The notes below the pieces were generated by a model. The model did not search any database and was not told the DNA's origin. It worked only from the letters and a program-made list of their open reading frames with translations. Made by a program: the position numbers and the translations under genes. 64,000 nt of DNA from Papilionanthe hookeriana x Papilionanthe teres (Eukaryota; Streptophyta; Magnoliopsida; Asparagales; Orchidaceae): the NCBI GenBank assembly GCA_022702705.1, contig CM040433.1, positions 19,910,682-19,974,681 of the forward strand, read 5' to 3'. Of the stretch, positions 50,539-61,494 are shown one piece after another (the stretch's first letter is position 1; the number at the start of each line of letters is the position of its first letter).

Positions 50539-50823
50539 CTAACTACGCATGTCCCTGGCTGCACTATCAATATGAGAGAACATCAGATTATCATCATTGT
50601 TGGCAGTGTAACATGTGGGAGTGTCGGCCCATCGGAAGAAACCACAATGAGCTGAAACACCCCTGCGACAACCGTAGAACTGTCTCCCAATGCTGTTAGG
50701 CTGACGTGACGTAAGTAACGGAGCCGGTAGTCCACAATAACACAAAACAGCTCTGCTTGTCCCCATAATCCTAGAGGACATATTGATATACCTGTCCCAA
50801 TAAAAACATAAAATAAAAAACAA
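50539..50823 (-). other. Unassigned minus-strand ORF inside Harbinger
   Basis: 94 codons containing CYCGLPAPLLTSRQPNSIGR and FYGCRRG then CGFFRW. A C-x-CG-x(n)-GR-x-FYGC-x(n)-CGFF-x-W pattern is that of the plant GRF-type zinc finger (C-x-C-G...R-F-x-C...C-x-F-F-x-W). It may be a captured host fragment or an extra transposon ORF. It lies 3' of the transposase near the left TIR. Confidence 0.5.
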
Positions 50824-50949
50824 TTGTTATATCCTAAAAAAAAGCAATAAAGACATGCAGAAGAAAATAAACCTATAGTTTATGAAATAAAGAAGACTTG
50901 ATGGATCAGCTGTCATAGATAGCATCTACGATTGACTCCCTCAAAGCAG

Positions 50950-52230
50950 TTATCTCAGCCACACCCTTAGCATCATGAACCCCAAATTCGTTAGAGTCAA
51001 TCTCATCGTCATGGACTGAAGGCCCAGCAACAAATGCTGATGATTCTTCAAAAAATCATTACCAGCCATACTAAAGTTCATATTTGAATGTGAAGGATAT
51101 CGTCTGATGAAGTTATAAAGTGTCATTGTTGCAACCACAATATGCACCTGCTTTTGAAATGGATACGACGTAAGATAACTCATTTCTTCTTCCAAACTCC
51201 AAACGTTCTTTCAATTACCCCGCATAAAGAGGAGTGACGTTTGTTAAACATTTCTTTTCTGCCACGGATGGTTCCACTTGCTCGCTCAAAATCGAGAATA
51301 TCATATCTAGTATCTGGAAATGGCTTCAGGTAGCCCCTCCGCATAGGATATCCAGCATCAACCAAATAGTATTTTCTTGTTATCGAATACACTATTAATG
51401 ACAAATAAGACATAAAACTAGTATGTTTACAAATCAAATCATACCTGAAGGCGGGTGAGGAAAACACTTTGATCTATTCGCAGTTGCATAGGAGAAAATC
51501 TTACTGTCATGTGCACTCCCTTCCCAGTCCGTCATGACAAAAATAAAACACATGTTGAAGTCGCATACCACCATAACATTTTGAGTAATTAAACAACTAC
51601 GAGCTATGTTTGTCACCTTGTCCTGGCTAGGTAGTTGGGCATCGACATGAGTACCGTCAATTGCACCTATGCAATTCTGTTTTACAACATTATAATGAAT
51701 TATAATTTTGGGAGCGACGTAAAGAAAGCAACACTCACCTTGAAATAACGCATGAAACGAGGATCGTTGGCAATTTCCTTAGAGTACTAGCAAATGATGG
51801 ATCCTCGGGTTTAATGATTTGAGCTGCCAAACTAACAAGTACATCTATGCCTTTGGAAAAGTAACGGCTTATTGTTTCCGATGAATGCTGAAATCTTTCC
51901 ATAGCACCTCTAATCGATTCATTCTGCGACATAATATATAGTGTAATAGCCAACAACCCCCTTTTCGTCGTTCTAGAAGAACCTCCAAGGCGGTGATTCA
52001 GAGATAACTCGTTTAGGAGATCCATAAAAATTGGTACACTCATTCAAAATATGTTACTGAACCTTATTGGACGCCCAGAAAGCATTTCACCTACCCATTT
52101 ATCCCTAATAAAACTAGATGTCATAAGAGGTATACGAACACTGTTGGATCAATAATACTCCAACAACAATATTGCAATAACTGCAGCCAATGCCATTCTT
52201 TTACGTTGTTCCTACTGTGGATCCATCCTA
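50950..52230 (-). pseudogene. Harbinger DDE transposase, broken
   Basis: Read on the minus strand: start region MALAAVIAILLLEYY near 52196, RDKWVGEMLSGRPIRF, a helix-turn-helix block (TKRGLLAITLYIMSQNESIR), then GAIDGTHV with the first catalytic Asp, DWEGSAHDSKIF, KYYLVDAGYPMRRGYL with the second Asp, and HSSLCGVIERTFGVW with the Glu. All three catalytic residues are kept. Two introns are likely: donor AAG|GTGAGT at about 51739 and donor CAG|GTATGA at about 51445. Stops after MDPQ, in LEYY-S and before MSVPIF, a 1-nt shift near 51770 and another after VWKKK disable it. Confidence 0.85.
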
Positions 52231-52519
52231 AATTCAGAAGATGTCAGTTTTTTCAGCAATTATTAATACATTGTAGGATCGAGAAATAAGCAAGGAAATA
52301 TGAACCACTTAAAATGAAAATGTACACAAATCAACTTATTAACATGCATTAGACATCTAGAAGTGCACTAAAAAAAAAATCCATACAGAATGCAACTCAT
52401 TAAAATTACTCATTTAAATGTCCAAAATATAACAAAAGATACAAATGACAACGCATATAAAAAAACTCATTCCTCAGCCAAAACACACAAATATTCGACA
52501 CACATTTCTGTCTGCAGCG

Positions 52520-53400
52520 TCATGAACATTTGCCTGCCGGTTGGATCCTCGAGTTTCTTGACCACTTTGCATAAAAACACCTGTCTGCAACTACTTCAGG
52601 TAGAGAAGCTAAAGTTTTCATACATTCAAAGATGGTGCCGTCAGGGACTGGAGCAGGTGGTTGAGCACCCAAAGCTTCTATGAGTTGATCAAATGAGGTT
52701 TTCACAAAGGTCTCTTTTTCTTTCTTTTCCTGCCGATTATAGGCCTTTTTGAAGGTGAACTGGACTCCCCCATCTTCCTATGGTAATTATGAACTTCTTC
52801 ATCACCTGTTAACGGCTCGGATAAGAAGTCATCTTGAATGCCTGGAAAACCCATCTGAGAAGGGTTGAATGCAAATTTTCCAGTCGCAACAACCCCTTGA
52901 AACATATGTCGAGTTTTTTTTCGAAATCCGGGTCGATTCCGCACTGCTTATATTTCTTTGCTGACGATAATGCCTATGACATTGTAATGAAAGAGGGGGT
53001 TAAGTGAGTTTATCATAGAGAAAAAAAAAGTCATGTAAATCAAAATAAAAACAGAGAAATGGATTTATTACCTCCAATTTCTTAGCCCACCATTCCTCCG
53101 GGGTATCGATTGTACGCTTAATGGGATCCCAACCCAAACCGGTACATCCACGTTTGAGCTCCTTTCAAAATTTCCATTCCATCTTCAATTGGTCTCATTT
53201 ATTTTTGAATTTTAGCCTGTGTAATCTCTGTCAGTCAATTCTTTAAATCTCTTCGTAATATTTAGCTAACCTATTTTATTAAAACACGAGTTTGACCGAT
53301 TTCCCAATTTTATTTCCTTAATACGGAGATCGCAAAAAATATTTGTTGTTTCTTTATCCCACATAACGGACGGACCACCTTCATTCATCTTAGACATGTT
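52520..53400 (-). pseudogene. Harbinger Myb/SANT-like DNA-binding ORF, broken
   Basis: The minus strand shows a WDKETTNIF-type start near 53370, then TGLGWDPIKRTI and PEEWWAKKLE-type blocks (about 53070-53150), a linker with ATGKFAFNPSQMGFPGI, a basic GRKRKKKRP stretch, and SFDQLIEALGAQPP near the end. This order is that of the Myb/SANT-like protein that accompanies the transposase in plant PIF/Harbinger elements and helps it reach the TIRs. Exons fall in different frames and several stops are present. The exact intron structure was not worked out. Confidence 0.7.
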
Positions 53401-54765
53401 GGCACTATAAAGAACTTAAAATATTGTAAGTCAACAAAAAAATTATTAAATTTAGATGATGGTTAGATAGAAATAATGTGACAGGTTGAAGAAGGAAAGG
53501 GTATAAATAAAAAATAATGAGTTACAATTAGTGCTACATACATATTAGGCAAATTTAATAGCTTGCAAGAAGTCGCCTTAACTTTTGTACAAAAAGAAAA
53601 TGAAAGCATATGTATGTGTGCATTATCAAGATTTAACTTAACAATAACAAAGGCTATATACGCGTAAAAATAGAACATGCTATCAAATGGCTCAATTTAC
53701 AAATTGTAAAGTTATGACTAAATACATATCAATTATCCTATCAGTATAATCGACAATTTATTAAACACAAGATAATAATGTCAATGGCTAATTTTAGTAA
53801 ATGTAAAAAGATATGTAAATACATAGGGATAGGATGGTATGTATGTAAATGCCCATAAATAAAAATCATCAACCTCGAGGCATAGTTCATACTGGCAATT
53901 GCAAACCAAATAAAACAAGAAATAAATTATTGTGGTTTGAATGATCAGAGGGAGAAGAAATGCTTACGCTCAAAGTGTTAGGTATGTGGCTCATATACTG
54001 GTATTTGGAGTTTCTTGGTGAAGAGGTGTGTCTCTTCATATTTGTGGGTTGGGGGGAGCGAGGGTGAGTTAATAATTTATCCGTGGGTTTTATCTATAAA
54101 TAGATGTGTAATTCTATGGATATGTTTTGAACCTAACTATTGCAACTCCTCTGAAATAGTGAAATTCGCCGCTCTACTCCCGAGGACGTAGGCAATTCTT
54201 TGCCGAACCTCGTTAAATCTCTTTTGTGTTCTTCTGGCTTGTGTTGATTTTTGTTTTGCTCCGCTCCAATTTTTCATAACACAAAGAATGGGACAACTTC
54301 CTTACAATTTCGAGTGATTGGAGCAAGGAAAAGCTCCTCACAGCTCACGATGAAGAAGGACCTCTGCTCAAACGATCGGAGAAGGAATGGATCGCGACAG
54401 GGTATCGCGACTGGAAGCAGACTGGTCGACTGTCGAGGGAGAAGCACCTTGTAGCCTGCTGCCGCCGCTCGTCGAACAAAAGTGGGATGGTCTCACAAGA
54501 GAAGCGGGTGAATGAAGGAAATGGTCGGGGCAAGAGAAGGAGCTCGTGAGAGAAGAAGCGGGAGAGGATATCGGGACAAGGGGGAGGGCTGTAGCGTAAT
54601 AAGGTGGAGCGAGAAGCAGAAAAGGGGGAGTTTTGTCGCTACAGGAATTAACGAAGGTTTTGGGAAAAATTGCGTCCCGCGGTATTCTGTCGCTATTTTT
54701 CCAAGCACGCATCACGCCGCGTCGCAGGAACTCCCGCCGCGCAAATAAGCCGCCCAAACGGGCTC
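53401..54765 (-). other. 5' non-coding part of the Harbinger element
   Basis: It contains a half copy of the CCACCCAATT MITE family (53810-53860: TATGTAAATACATAGGGATA) and, at 54160-54765, GC-rich CpG-containing sequence with overlapping ORFs on both strands. The longest (164 codons) starts in copia, crosses the TIR and is chimeric. It is probably promoter and leader of the transposon genes. Confidence 0.45.
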
Positions 54766-56270
54766 TTTGTTGGGTTGAGCTTTCTACTGAGAGAAAAATT
54801 CCTTGTCCTTGTGTCTGTTTTACATAACGTAGGAAAAAATAGGTTGCTTCTAAGTGTTGCACTCGTGACTAATCCATAAATTGACTTTGAATATGTATTG
54901 CATATGTCAAGTCAGGACGTGTGATAGTCAAGTAGATTAACCTCTCAACTAGTCTTCGGTATGATGATGGATCACTGACACATTCTCCTTCTGATTTGCT
55001 GAGAGATAGGTTTTGTTCCATAACAAAAGTGGTTGTTTTTGCACCGAGGTACCCAACATCCTTGAGTATTTCAAGAGCATACTCTCTGTTAAAGTTTAAT
55101 ACCCTTCTGGGATCTTACAACTTCAATACCAAGGAAATATTTGAATTGTCCAAGGTCTTTTAATTTGAATTAGTTCCTCAAGAATATTTTGACATCTTCA
55201 ATTTCTTGCAAGTCGTTACCTGCAATGATGATATCATCAACATATATAATAAGGGTGATCAATTTACCATTCTGGGATCAGAAGAACAAGGAATAGTCTG
55301 TCTTTTATTGCATAAAACTGGCTCACTTTAAAGCAGTGGAAAGCTTAATGAACCATTATCATGAAACTTGTTTGAGACCATATATTTATGGAGTTTAAAA
55401 ACTTGAGTATCCTCTTTTTGTTCTAGACCAAGAGCTAGCAACATATACACATCTTTGTCGAGGTCCCCATGCAAGAAAGCATTATTGACATCTAGTTGGT
55501 GGAGATGTCATTGCTTAGTTGAAGCTAACGCAAGGAGTATGTGAACTGTTACAAGCTTTGCTACAGGGGCAAAGGTTTTCTGATAATCTAGCCCTTTAAT
55601 TTGATTATATCCTTTTGTCACTAATCTGGACTTGTAACATTCAAATGTCCAATTTCCATGAAGTTTGATTTTGTATACCCATTTGCATCCAATTAGCCTT
55701 TTTCCAGGCGGTAATGGTAAAAGGGACCATGTGCCATTGGAGTTGAGTGCGGCAAGTTCTTCTCACATAGCAAACTACCACTTTGGATCACGAGTAGCTT
55801 CCGAAAAAGTGCTTGGCTCTTTTTCAATTGAAAGAGTGTTGGTAAAAGCATGATGTTTAGATGACAATTTAGTATATGACAAGATGTTGGTTAAGGGATA
55901 TAAGGTACCTGGAGCTTTGGCCAACACGGAGTTTGATGTTGGGGGTGTCGTGAGGGAAGAGAAATACCAACATGATACTCACGTAAATGGCTGGACCTTT
56001 TTATTGTTCTCATTGGTTGTGGTGATGATATTTGTTGGTCCAGAGGCGCAGGTTGTTCTGAGGATAAAATTGGAATAAATGAGGGTGAAAGAGTCTCTTG
56101 AGGAGGGATTTCATTGTTTAGAAGGAGGGATATTTTCTTGAAGTAATTCATCGAATGAAGGCATGTCAGTGTGGATGGTGAAGTGCGGAATTTGACATTT
56201 ATTTGTAGCGAAAGAAGAGGAAGGAAAAGTGTTTTCATGAAAAATAATATATTGTGACTGACCCGACCCG
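54766..56270 (-). pseudogene. Ty1/copia reverse transcriptase, 5' part of a split element
   Basis: Minus-strand translation gives FHENTFP near 56240, a Pro/Ser-rich linker, then the RT: KLHGNWTFECYKSRLVTKGY, LDVNNAFLHGDLDKDVYM (catalytic Asp), IIYVDDIIIAGNDLQEIEDV with YVDD at 55233-55244, EGECVSDPSSYRRLV, LIYLTITRPDLTYA, and VQHLEATYFFLRYVKQTQGQ next to the Harbinger TIR. Stops and at least three frameshifts show decay. Gag, protease and integrase are missing because the sequence ends at about 56270, close to the Athila-like LTR. Confidence 0.85.
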
Positions 56271-57482
56271 CAATAACGCAGTAATATTTGCTTCTAAAAG
56301 ATGGGTAAAAACTTGACCCAATTTATAAATAGCGGCTAGTGTATAAAGTCAAAATGTTGTAAAATTTTAGAAAATATTTTACACACTGAGAGTACTTACG
56401 CAAGTATACGTATCGTTTCGAAGTAATATATGGTTTTCTTTTATAACCCAGAGTATAGATCCCACGGGGAAAAATTTTTCTAAATATTACATTTCAAAAA
56501 TATTTTTTTTATTTAATTTAACTATAATTACTATTAATTTACTAGATGCAAATAAACAAAACAATAATAAGAAAATGATTTATGAAAACTATATAAAATA
56601 AACAATTTTCTTCCCTTCAATTAATCTAAGATTTTTAAGATAATTTAATATTCGTTGGAGAATTTGATTTATGGTATTGTGCCAAATAGAAGCATTCCTA
56701 TTCTTTACCCTTTGATCCGAGCGCAAAGAACATTGGCTAATTTACGGATCGAGTCCGGATGTATTGTTAGTAGAATGGGTTAATCTAGACTCACACTACT
56801 AGATGTCCAAGGGTGGCTATGGTCGGCCACTACTAGTGACCCTTTCCTAATCTATAAATCAAATTATAAGAATTTAGTCTCGTTACTCTAAAAACTTATC
56901 AATTCTACGCCCTTTAAATCTTATCTTCCTATTTATTTGCACTTCACCTTGAATAGCCCGCACATGACCTTCGACTACCCAAGGATTCATGTGACATTTA
57001 CAAATTAAGAGTTCTTCTCCTTCTAGGTCTCAAAACTTTTCAACATGTTTTAACAATTTAAATGGCCAAATTAAAAAGTAAAGTAAGATCAGGTATTAAT
57101 GTCATCACAATGTTTTGAAAATATTTTGAATTTCAATTCTCCATCGAATCTTTATATTATCTTATCTATCTCTTCATAATTGAAGGAAGAAAGTAAACTA
57201 ACTACTCGAACACATTGAATATAAACAACAAAACATAATAAATAAACTGCGAATCGAATATAAAATACTTATCTCAAATATTCCTTCTACGGATCTTCGA
57301 TTCCTACCGACTCCACGAGTGTAATGAACTTCGGATGCAACAACTTGAAAATAAACTCACTAAACTAAACAAAAGTGGCCCTAAATTTCTCTCTTTATTT
57401 CTCTCTCTAAGGATGAGAGGTCCTCAAGTGGATAAGAGAAAGGGTTACAATGGGAGAGGCACGTTTTCTGAAGAAATGGACC

Positions 57483-57493
57483 CCTATTTATAG
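57483..57493 (-). promoter_or_regulatory. TATA box of the right LTR
   Basis: CTATAAATAGG on the minus strand, followed by a pyrimidine-rich leader. It lies 73 bp downstream of the nearest GGCGCC palindrome. Confidence 0.65.
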
Positions 57494-57565
57494 GCTTCAA
57501 GGGTTGCCTTGAGGCACCTCTTCAAAATATTTCCACATTCAATGAATCTTCTAGAAGATCTGTCT

Positions 57566-57822
57566 GGCGCCTAGGCGCCGGATACTGCGTCCAATTCTTC
57601 ACACCTCTTCACTTTAGCTCGCACCTCTTCGCGATTAAAACCGTTTTAGAGCGTTCAAATGCAATGTATCACATGTCCTATTATCAAGGAACAACTGCCA
57701 GTCTTCTAGAATGTCCAATAACCGCTCACTCCGTCAAAATAACTGTTCAAACGTTGTCAAAAACTTGACAGTTTCTGTATTGAGTCTGGCGCTTAGGCGC
57801 CAACTTCTGGCGCCTAGGCGCC
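57566..57822 (-). promoter_or_regulatory. GGCGCC palindrome modules in LTR U3
   Basis: GGCGCCTAGGCGCC at 57566-57579; GGCGCTTAGGCGCC at 57788-57801, then a 7-bp spacer and GGCGCCTAGGCGCC at 57809-57822. The 14-mer is a perfect palindrome. All lie upstream of the TATA box on the minus strand. The role is inferred. Confidence 0.6.
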
Positions 57823-57999
57823 AGGCCATATTTTTTTATACTTTTTGTATTTTGCTCCATTTTTTCTCCTTTCTCCTTTTTAGACCTTTTTACATCACTT
57901 ACATCCAAAAACACAAAAAATACCTTTCATTAAAGTATAATATCCTTAGAAATTGATAAGAATTAAGACATAAAGAAATATGTATTTTTTTATAGATCA

Positions 58000-58015
58000 A
58001 AATCCCCCAAACTTA
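58000..58015 (-). other. Polypurine tract of the right element
   Basis: TAAGTTTGGGGGATTT on the minus strand abuts the LTR start and primes plus-strand DNA synthesis. Confidence 0.75.
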
Positions 58016-59344
58016 AATGTTACTTGTCCTCAAGTAACTCTTTCTACTATATAAAATATATAACCTTTGGAATAAAAGATAAATAATTAGGATTCCTTAA
58101 AATTTTTGATTTTATAAAGTTTTTAGTAAATTATTAACCCAATTTCACTAACTAGGTTTAATTTTAAGAATTAAAAGAATATTTAACTACCAAATCATAA
58201 GATTTCAAACTTTTCATTCATTTTGAAAATAACTGAAGTCTATTATATTAAGATCTCATAGATTATTTACAAGAAAAAGATCTTCTTGAAAAATCTTTTC
58301 TAAATAAATATTCATGTACAAAAATTAAGTAAAATATGTAACTAGTTTTCATCCTATAAGATAATTCAAGTGAAACCAATTTTTGATTAGGCATTTCCTC
58401 AAGCTTCTCCTCTCTTCTTTTTTTCTTTTTCTTTTCTTCTTTTCTTTTTTTTTCTTCTTTTTATATATATATATAGAGAGGATTACTATATCTGGATAGT
58501 CTGTTAATGGTTTTGAACTTCACTATCCTTAACTTATATTTTCAAAACTTATACATTTCCACTTAATTATTATAACATAAATAAGAATTCAAAAAGATTT
58601 ACAATCTTTTCTTTTTCAGGTGATAATTTTTTATTACTTAATATTTCTAAAATTCTATTATTTCTATCATGAATAGAAAAATTCTTTAATCTTACTCTTC
58701 TTTAAGTTAAATAATTCTATTCTTAAAATCAATCAAAGTTATTAAAATTAAGGTTAATTTCACTAAATTGTTTATAATTTCAAAACTAAATGTGATCTCA
58801 AATAAATTCTTCATTCCTTAAGTTATGTTAAAAAGTTTTTATTTTTAAGAAAATATTAGCTCTTTAAGAACAAATAAAATTTAAATTTGAATGTATTTTC
58901 CCTTCACCCAAACTTAAGTTTTGTTATACTATGATAATTTGAAAGTATAAGAGAAAGAAATCATAAGAATTTTTATAAGTATGTAAAAACAATCTTAAAA
59001 AGAAAAATTAACTTCTACTCATGCTTTTATGAATAATTAAGATAAAATTGAAGCATGTATAAAAAAAAGTAAGCAGACTAATTTTTATGATTATACTAAT
59101 TTTGAAACAAAATTAAAGCATAGCAAAATTACTAATTACTAAACAGTAGACTAAAACAAACATATAAATTAATTCTAACTTCAGTCTCAACACAATATAC
59201 TAAGAATATTTTAACAACAGAATCTTAACACTAATCAATCCACACAAATATTTAAACAAATTAACATACATCACACACAAAACTAAACAATCAATCCAAA
59301 CAAAACAAACTAACAGAGTAGCTCATCATAAAGATCTATAGCTA
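58016..59344 (-). other. 3' non-coding region of the right Athila-like element
   Basis: AT-rich with no ORF. It includes a strongly purine-rich tract (minus strand, 58405-58463) that could be a secondary PPT. It matches 600-1899 of the left element. Confidence 0.65.
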
Positions 59345-60454
59345 CTAGTCACTAGCTGTAGCCTCATCATCATCATCATCACCAAAGGAAAATTCTACGT
59401 CCTTAGGATCAACAAATGGTGTGAAACTAGGAAAAGTAGGGAAACTAACATCCTGTTCACCCTTCAGAAATCTGACTAGGGCTTCATCATACTCAGCATC
59501 ATAACTACTCTTCCTCTGGGTATAATCAGATAAATGATCTAGTTTCCTATCAATAGTATCAATCCTGCAATGAGTTTGAAATAACTCATGGTGTTGTTCT
59601 ATAAAGTGATCATGCATTGATTCCCAGAAACTTGATGGTGGCTCAGTAGAATGAGCGGTCGATCTCTTCCCTCGAAGACGATCATAGATACTAACACTCT
59701 CCTGCCCAATTGGCTTGGTAGACTTTAACTTCTCCTCAGAAATATCAGCAGTGACTCCATTACTAACACATAATGAATAAATCGAGAGATGGGAATCCCA
59801 ATCCAACGAAGTGCTGGATCTCGCGAGTAGAATCCACGGAATCATAAATAATACTGCCGACATCAATAGGCTTCCTCTCCCGAATGCGATAGTTTAAGAT
59901 CGCTCGATCTCTAGTCACTTCACTCGAGTGGTTGGAAGGTAACAATCTTGCGTGAAATAAAATAGTGCCATGCTTTAGAAATACCATTTAATTTGGAGGA
60001 TTTGAAGTTTACCCTTTTTCCGTTCCTGATCTTCCGAGATCCAGTACCGTAGTCAAATAAGCAATGATCATATCCAAATCTCCCTCAGATGGTGATAATC
60101 CAGAATAATAGCACTCAATAGTTGGTGGCAGGCCATAAAATATATTGATTCTTTCAGGACTAAATTCTACTCCGATACCTCTGACAAAGACTTCATAATC
60201 TTCGGCATCCAGAAATTTGCATAAAATTCTCGAACAATAGGGATAACAGCAACAACAGTGAAATAACAGAATCGTTGCCAATTGTGTGCAACGATAATAT
60301 TTTCGATCATTTCTCCAGGATGATAGAAACTTTGTTCTGAAATGAACTTTCTGGACGTCCCAAATTCGTGGAAGCGAAAATGCGCAGCCGCAGTAGAAAA
60401 TTTGCTGCTATCAAAGTTATCTCGTGCCTTCCCGCGTTTAGATTTTGGAGCCAT
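59345..60454 (-). pseudogene. Accessory ORF after pol (Athila env-like / plant transposon-protein domain)
   Basis: Minus strand. The chain opens at 60454 with MAPKSKRGKAR and runs through HNWQRFCYFTVVAVIPIVRE, FYANFWMP, VFVRGIGVEFSPERINIFYG, SEVTRDRAILNYRI, and a tail with QHHELFQTHCRIDTIDRKLD and a final run of Asp/Glu (FSFGDDDDDEATASD). An H-NW-x-x-F-x(n)-P-x-V-REFYAN pattern is that of the plant transposon-protein domain found downstream of pol in Athila-type elements (often called env-like). Frameshifts near 60190, 59990 and 59800 split it into four frames, about 370 codons in total. No clear signal peptide or fusion peptide is seen, so a membrane role is not supported here. The true function of this ORF class is not known to me. 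Confidence 0.7.
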
Positions 60455-60651
60455 CTAAACATGAAAGAAAACAAGAACAAATTTAGGAATCAAAGATTTA
60501 AACTCTTTTTAAGTTTATAAAACTTAAAATAAGTTTAAAAATCCAAAGAAATCACTAAAAATCAAAATTTTTTCAAAATTTCGGTTCTTAGCAAAACTAG
60601 GGAAATCTATGGTGAAAATCGAAAATAAATGGTTTAAAGTGTAGATCTGAC
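60455..60651 (-). other. Possible leader intron before the accessory ORF
   Basis: On the minus strand a candidate donor CAAG|GTCAGA (60652/60651) and an acceptor ATGTTTAG ending one base before the ATG at 60454 enclose 197 AT-rich bases with long T tracts. It would be a 5'-UTR intron of an internal transcript. No transcript evidence is available here. Confidence 0.35.
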
Positions 60652-60818
60652 CTTGAGACGAAGAAATCGAGTGGTTTCACGCTCAAATCCTTGATGTTTT
60701 GACCTCAAAATGGATCTAAAAGATGTATTTTCGCAAAAATGGGGAAGAAGATGAAGCTTAGGCGTCAAAAATGGCTTTTGGGGTTTATTTAAGTAAATTT
60801 TTGGGTACAGGCCGAACT

Positions 60819-60853
60819 GGCTCTTAGGCGCCGAATTCTGGCGCCTAGGCGCC
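60819..60853 (-). promoter_or_regulatory. Palindrome module upstream of the accessory ORF
   Basis: GGCTCTTAGGCGCC (60819-60832), spacer GAATTCT, GGCGCCTAGGCGCC (60840-60853). On the minus strand a TATA-like TTAAATAAACC follows at about 60795-60785, then a pyrimidine-rich leader and the ATG at 60454. Confidence 0.55.
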
Positions 60854-61254
60854 AGACTCGCCTTTCACAAAAAATTATTTTTAAATTTAATTTTCCACCA
60901 AAATTCATAAATTCAACTTCCAATTACTCATATCAGAGTAGGGCTTCAATTTCTATCTTCCACAACATTTCTAAAAAATTTATAAAAATTAAATATTTAA
61001 TCCACCTATCAAACAATAAAGTTTAAATCAAACTCACTAAATTCCATTTATAATCTTCAATATTGATTCAATACATTCCAGATAAGTATTATACTTGATT
61101 CAAGTTCCTAATACACACTTAAACATAACAATTTCTAAGCAAAAACAACACACATTGAACATGAAAGCAAATACACAAACAAACACATTCTATTCTCTAA
61201 ATCGATACAACGACTCAACAAACCATATAATAACTATCTCATTACCAGAATATT

Positions 61255-61494
61255 CTAATTTTTACAAGAGAAATTGTGTATTCCACTTGGAAAGAACACT
61301 AATGCTCTCGGAAAATTCGTAGCCGTCTTTTCGTCAATCCACTTGTTCTTCGCATACATTTCAACTTGAGCATCTTGATAAGCCGCAAAATGATCAAATT
61401 GAAGTTTCGTTTGCCATTCTAGATGTTCAATTTGATGAAACATCTCATGAAGGCGATCTCCAATGCTTTTAAACTCCGCTTCAAACTTATCCAA
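61255..61494 (-). CDS. Small coiled-coil-like accessory ORF
   Basis: 79 codons from the first ATG (MDKFEAEFKSIGDRLHEMFH). The frame is open further upstream to about 61605, so the real start may lie before 61494, possibly with splicing. The spacing of hydrophobic residues in IGDRLHEMFHQIEHLEWQTK suggests a helix or coiled coil. It lies between pol and the env-like ORF of the right Athila-like element. I do not recognise a family. It could also be a detached part of the env-like ORF. Confidence 0.4.
   Translation of the reverse strand: MDKFEAEFKSIGDRLHEMFHQIEHLEWQTKLQFDHFAAYQDAQVEMYAKNKWIDEKTATNFPRALVFFPSGIHNFSCKN

Larger units (their letters stand above)
50172..54765 (-). mobile_element. PIF/Harbinger transposon, 4.6 kb, inserted in copia
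   Basis: The left end GGGTATGTTTGGGGCAGCT and the reverse-complemented right end GAGCCCGTTTGGGCGGCTT form the TIR. The flanks TTA (50169-50171) and TTT (54766-54768) are consistent with a decayed 3-bp TTA duplication. It carries both genes typical of the superfamily: a DDE transposase and a Myb/SANT-like protein, both on the minus strand and both broken. TTTGGGGCAGCTTATTCARA recurs subterminally at about 50270 and 50346. The 5' (right) 600 bp are GC-rich and probably hold the promoter. Copia coding sequence lies in the same frame on either side. Confidence 0.88.
56314..57999 (-). repeat. 3' LTR of the right Athila-like element, 1686 bp
   Basis: Minus strand: it starts TGATCTATAAAA immediately after the PPT and ends TTGGGTCA. 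Inside are three GGCGCC palindromes, CTATAAATAGG (TATA box) and CCGTGGGATCTATACT near the 3' end. It matches the left LTR (1900-3476) and the fragment at 33095-34050. No partner LTR is in the window because the element runs off the right edge. Confidence 0.82.

Noticed and set aside
54368..54862. 164-codon minus-strand ORF
   Set aside because: It starts in copia coding sequence, crosses the Harbinger TIR and continues through the transposon leader, so it is a chimera created by the insertion.
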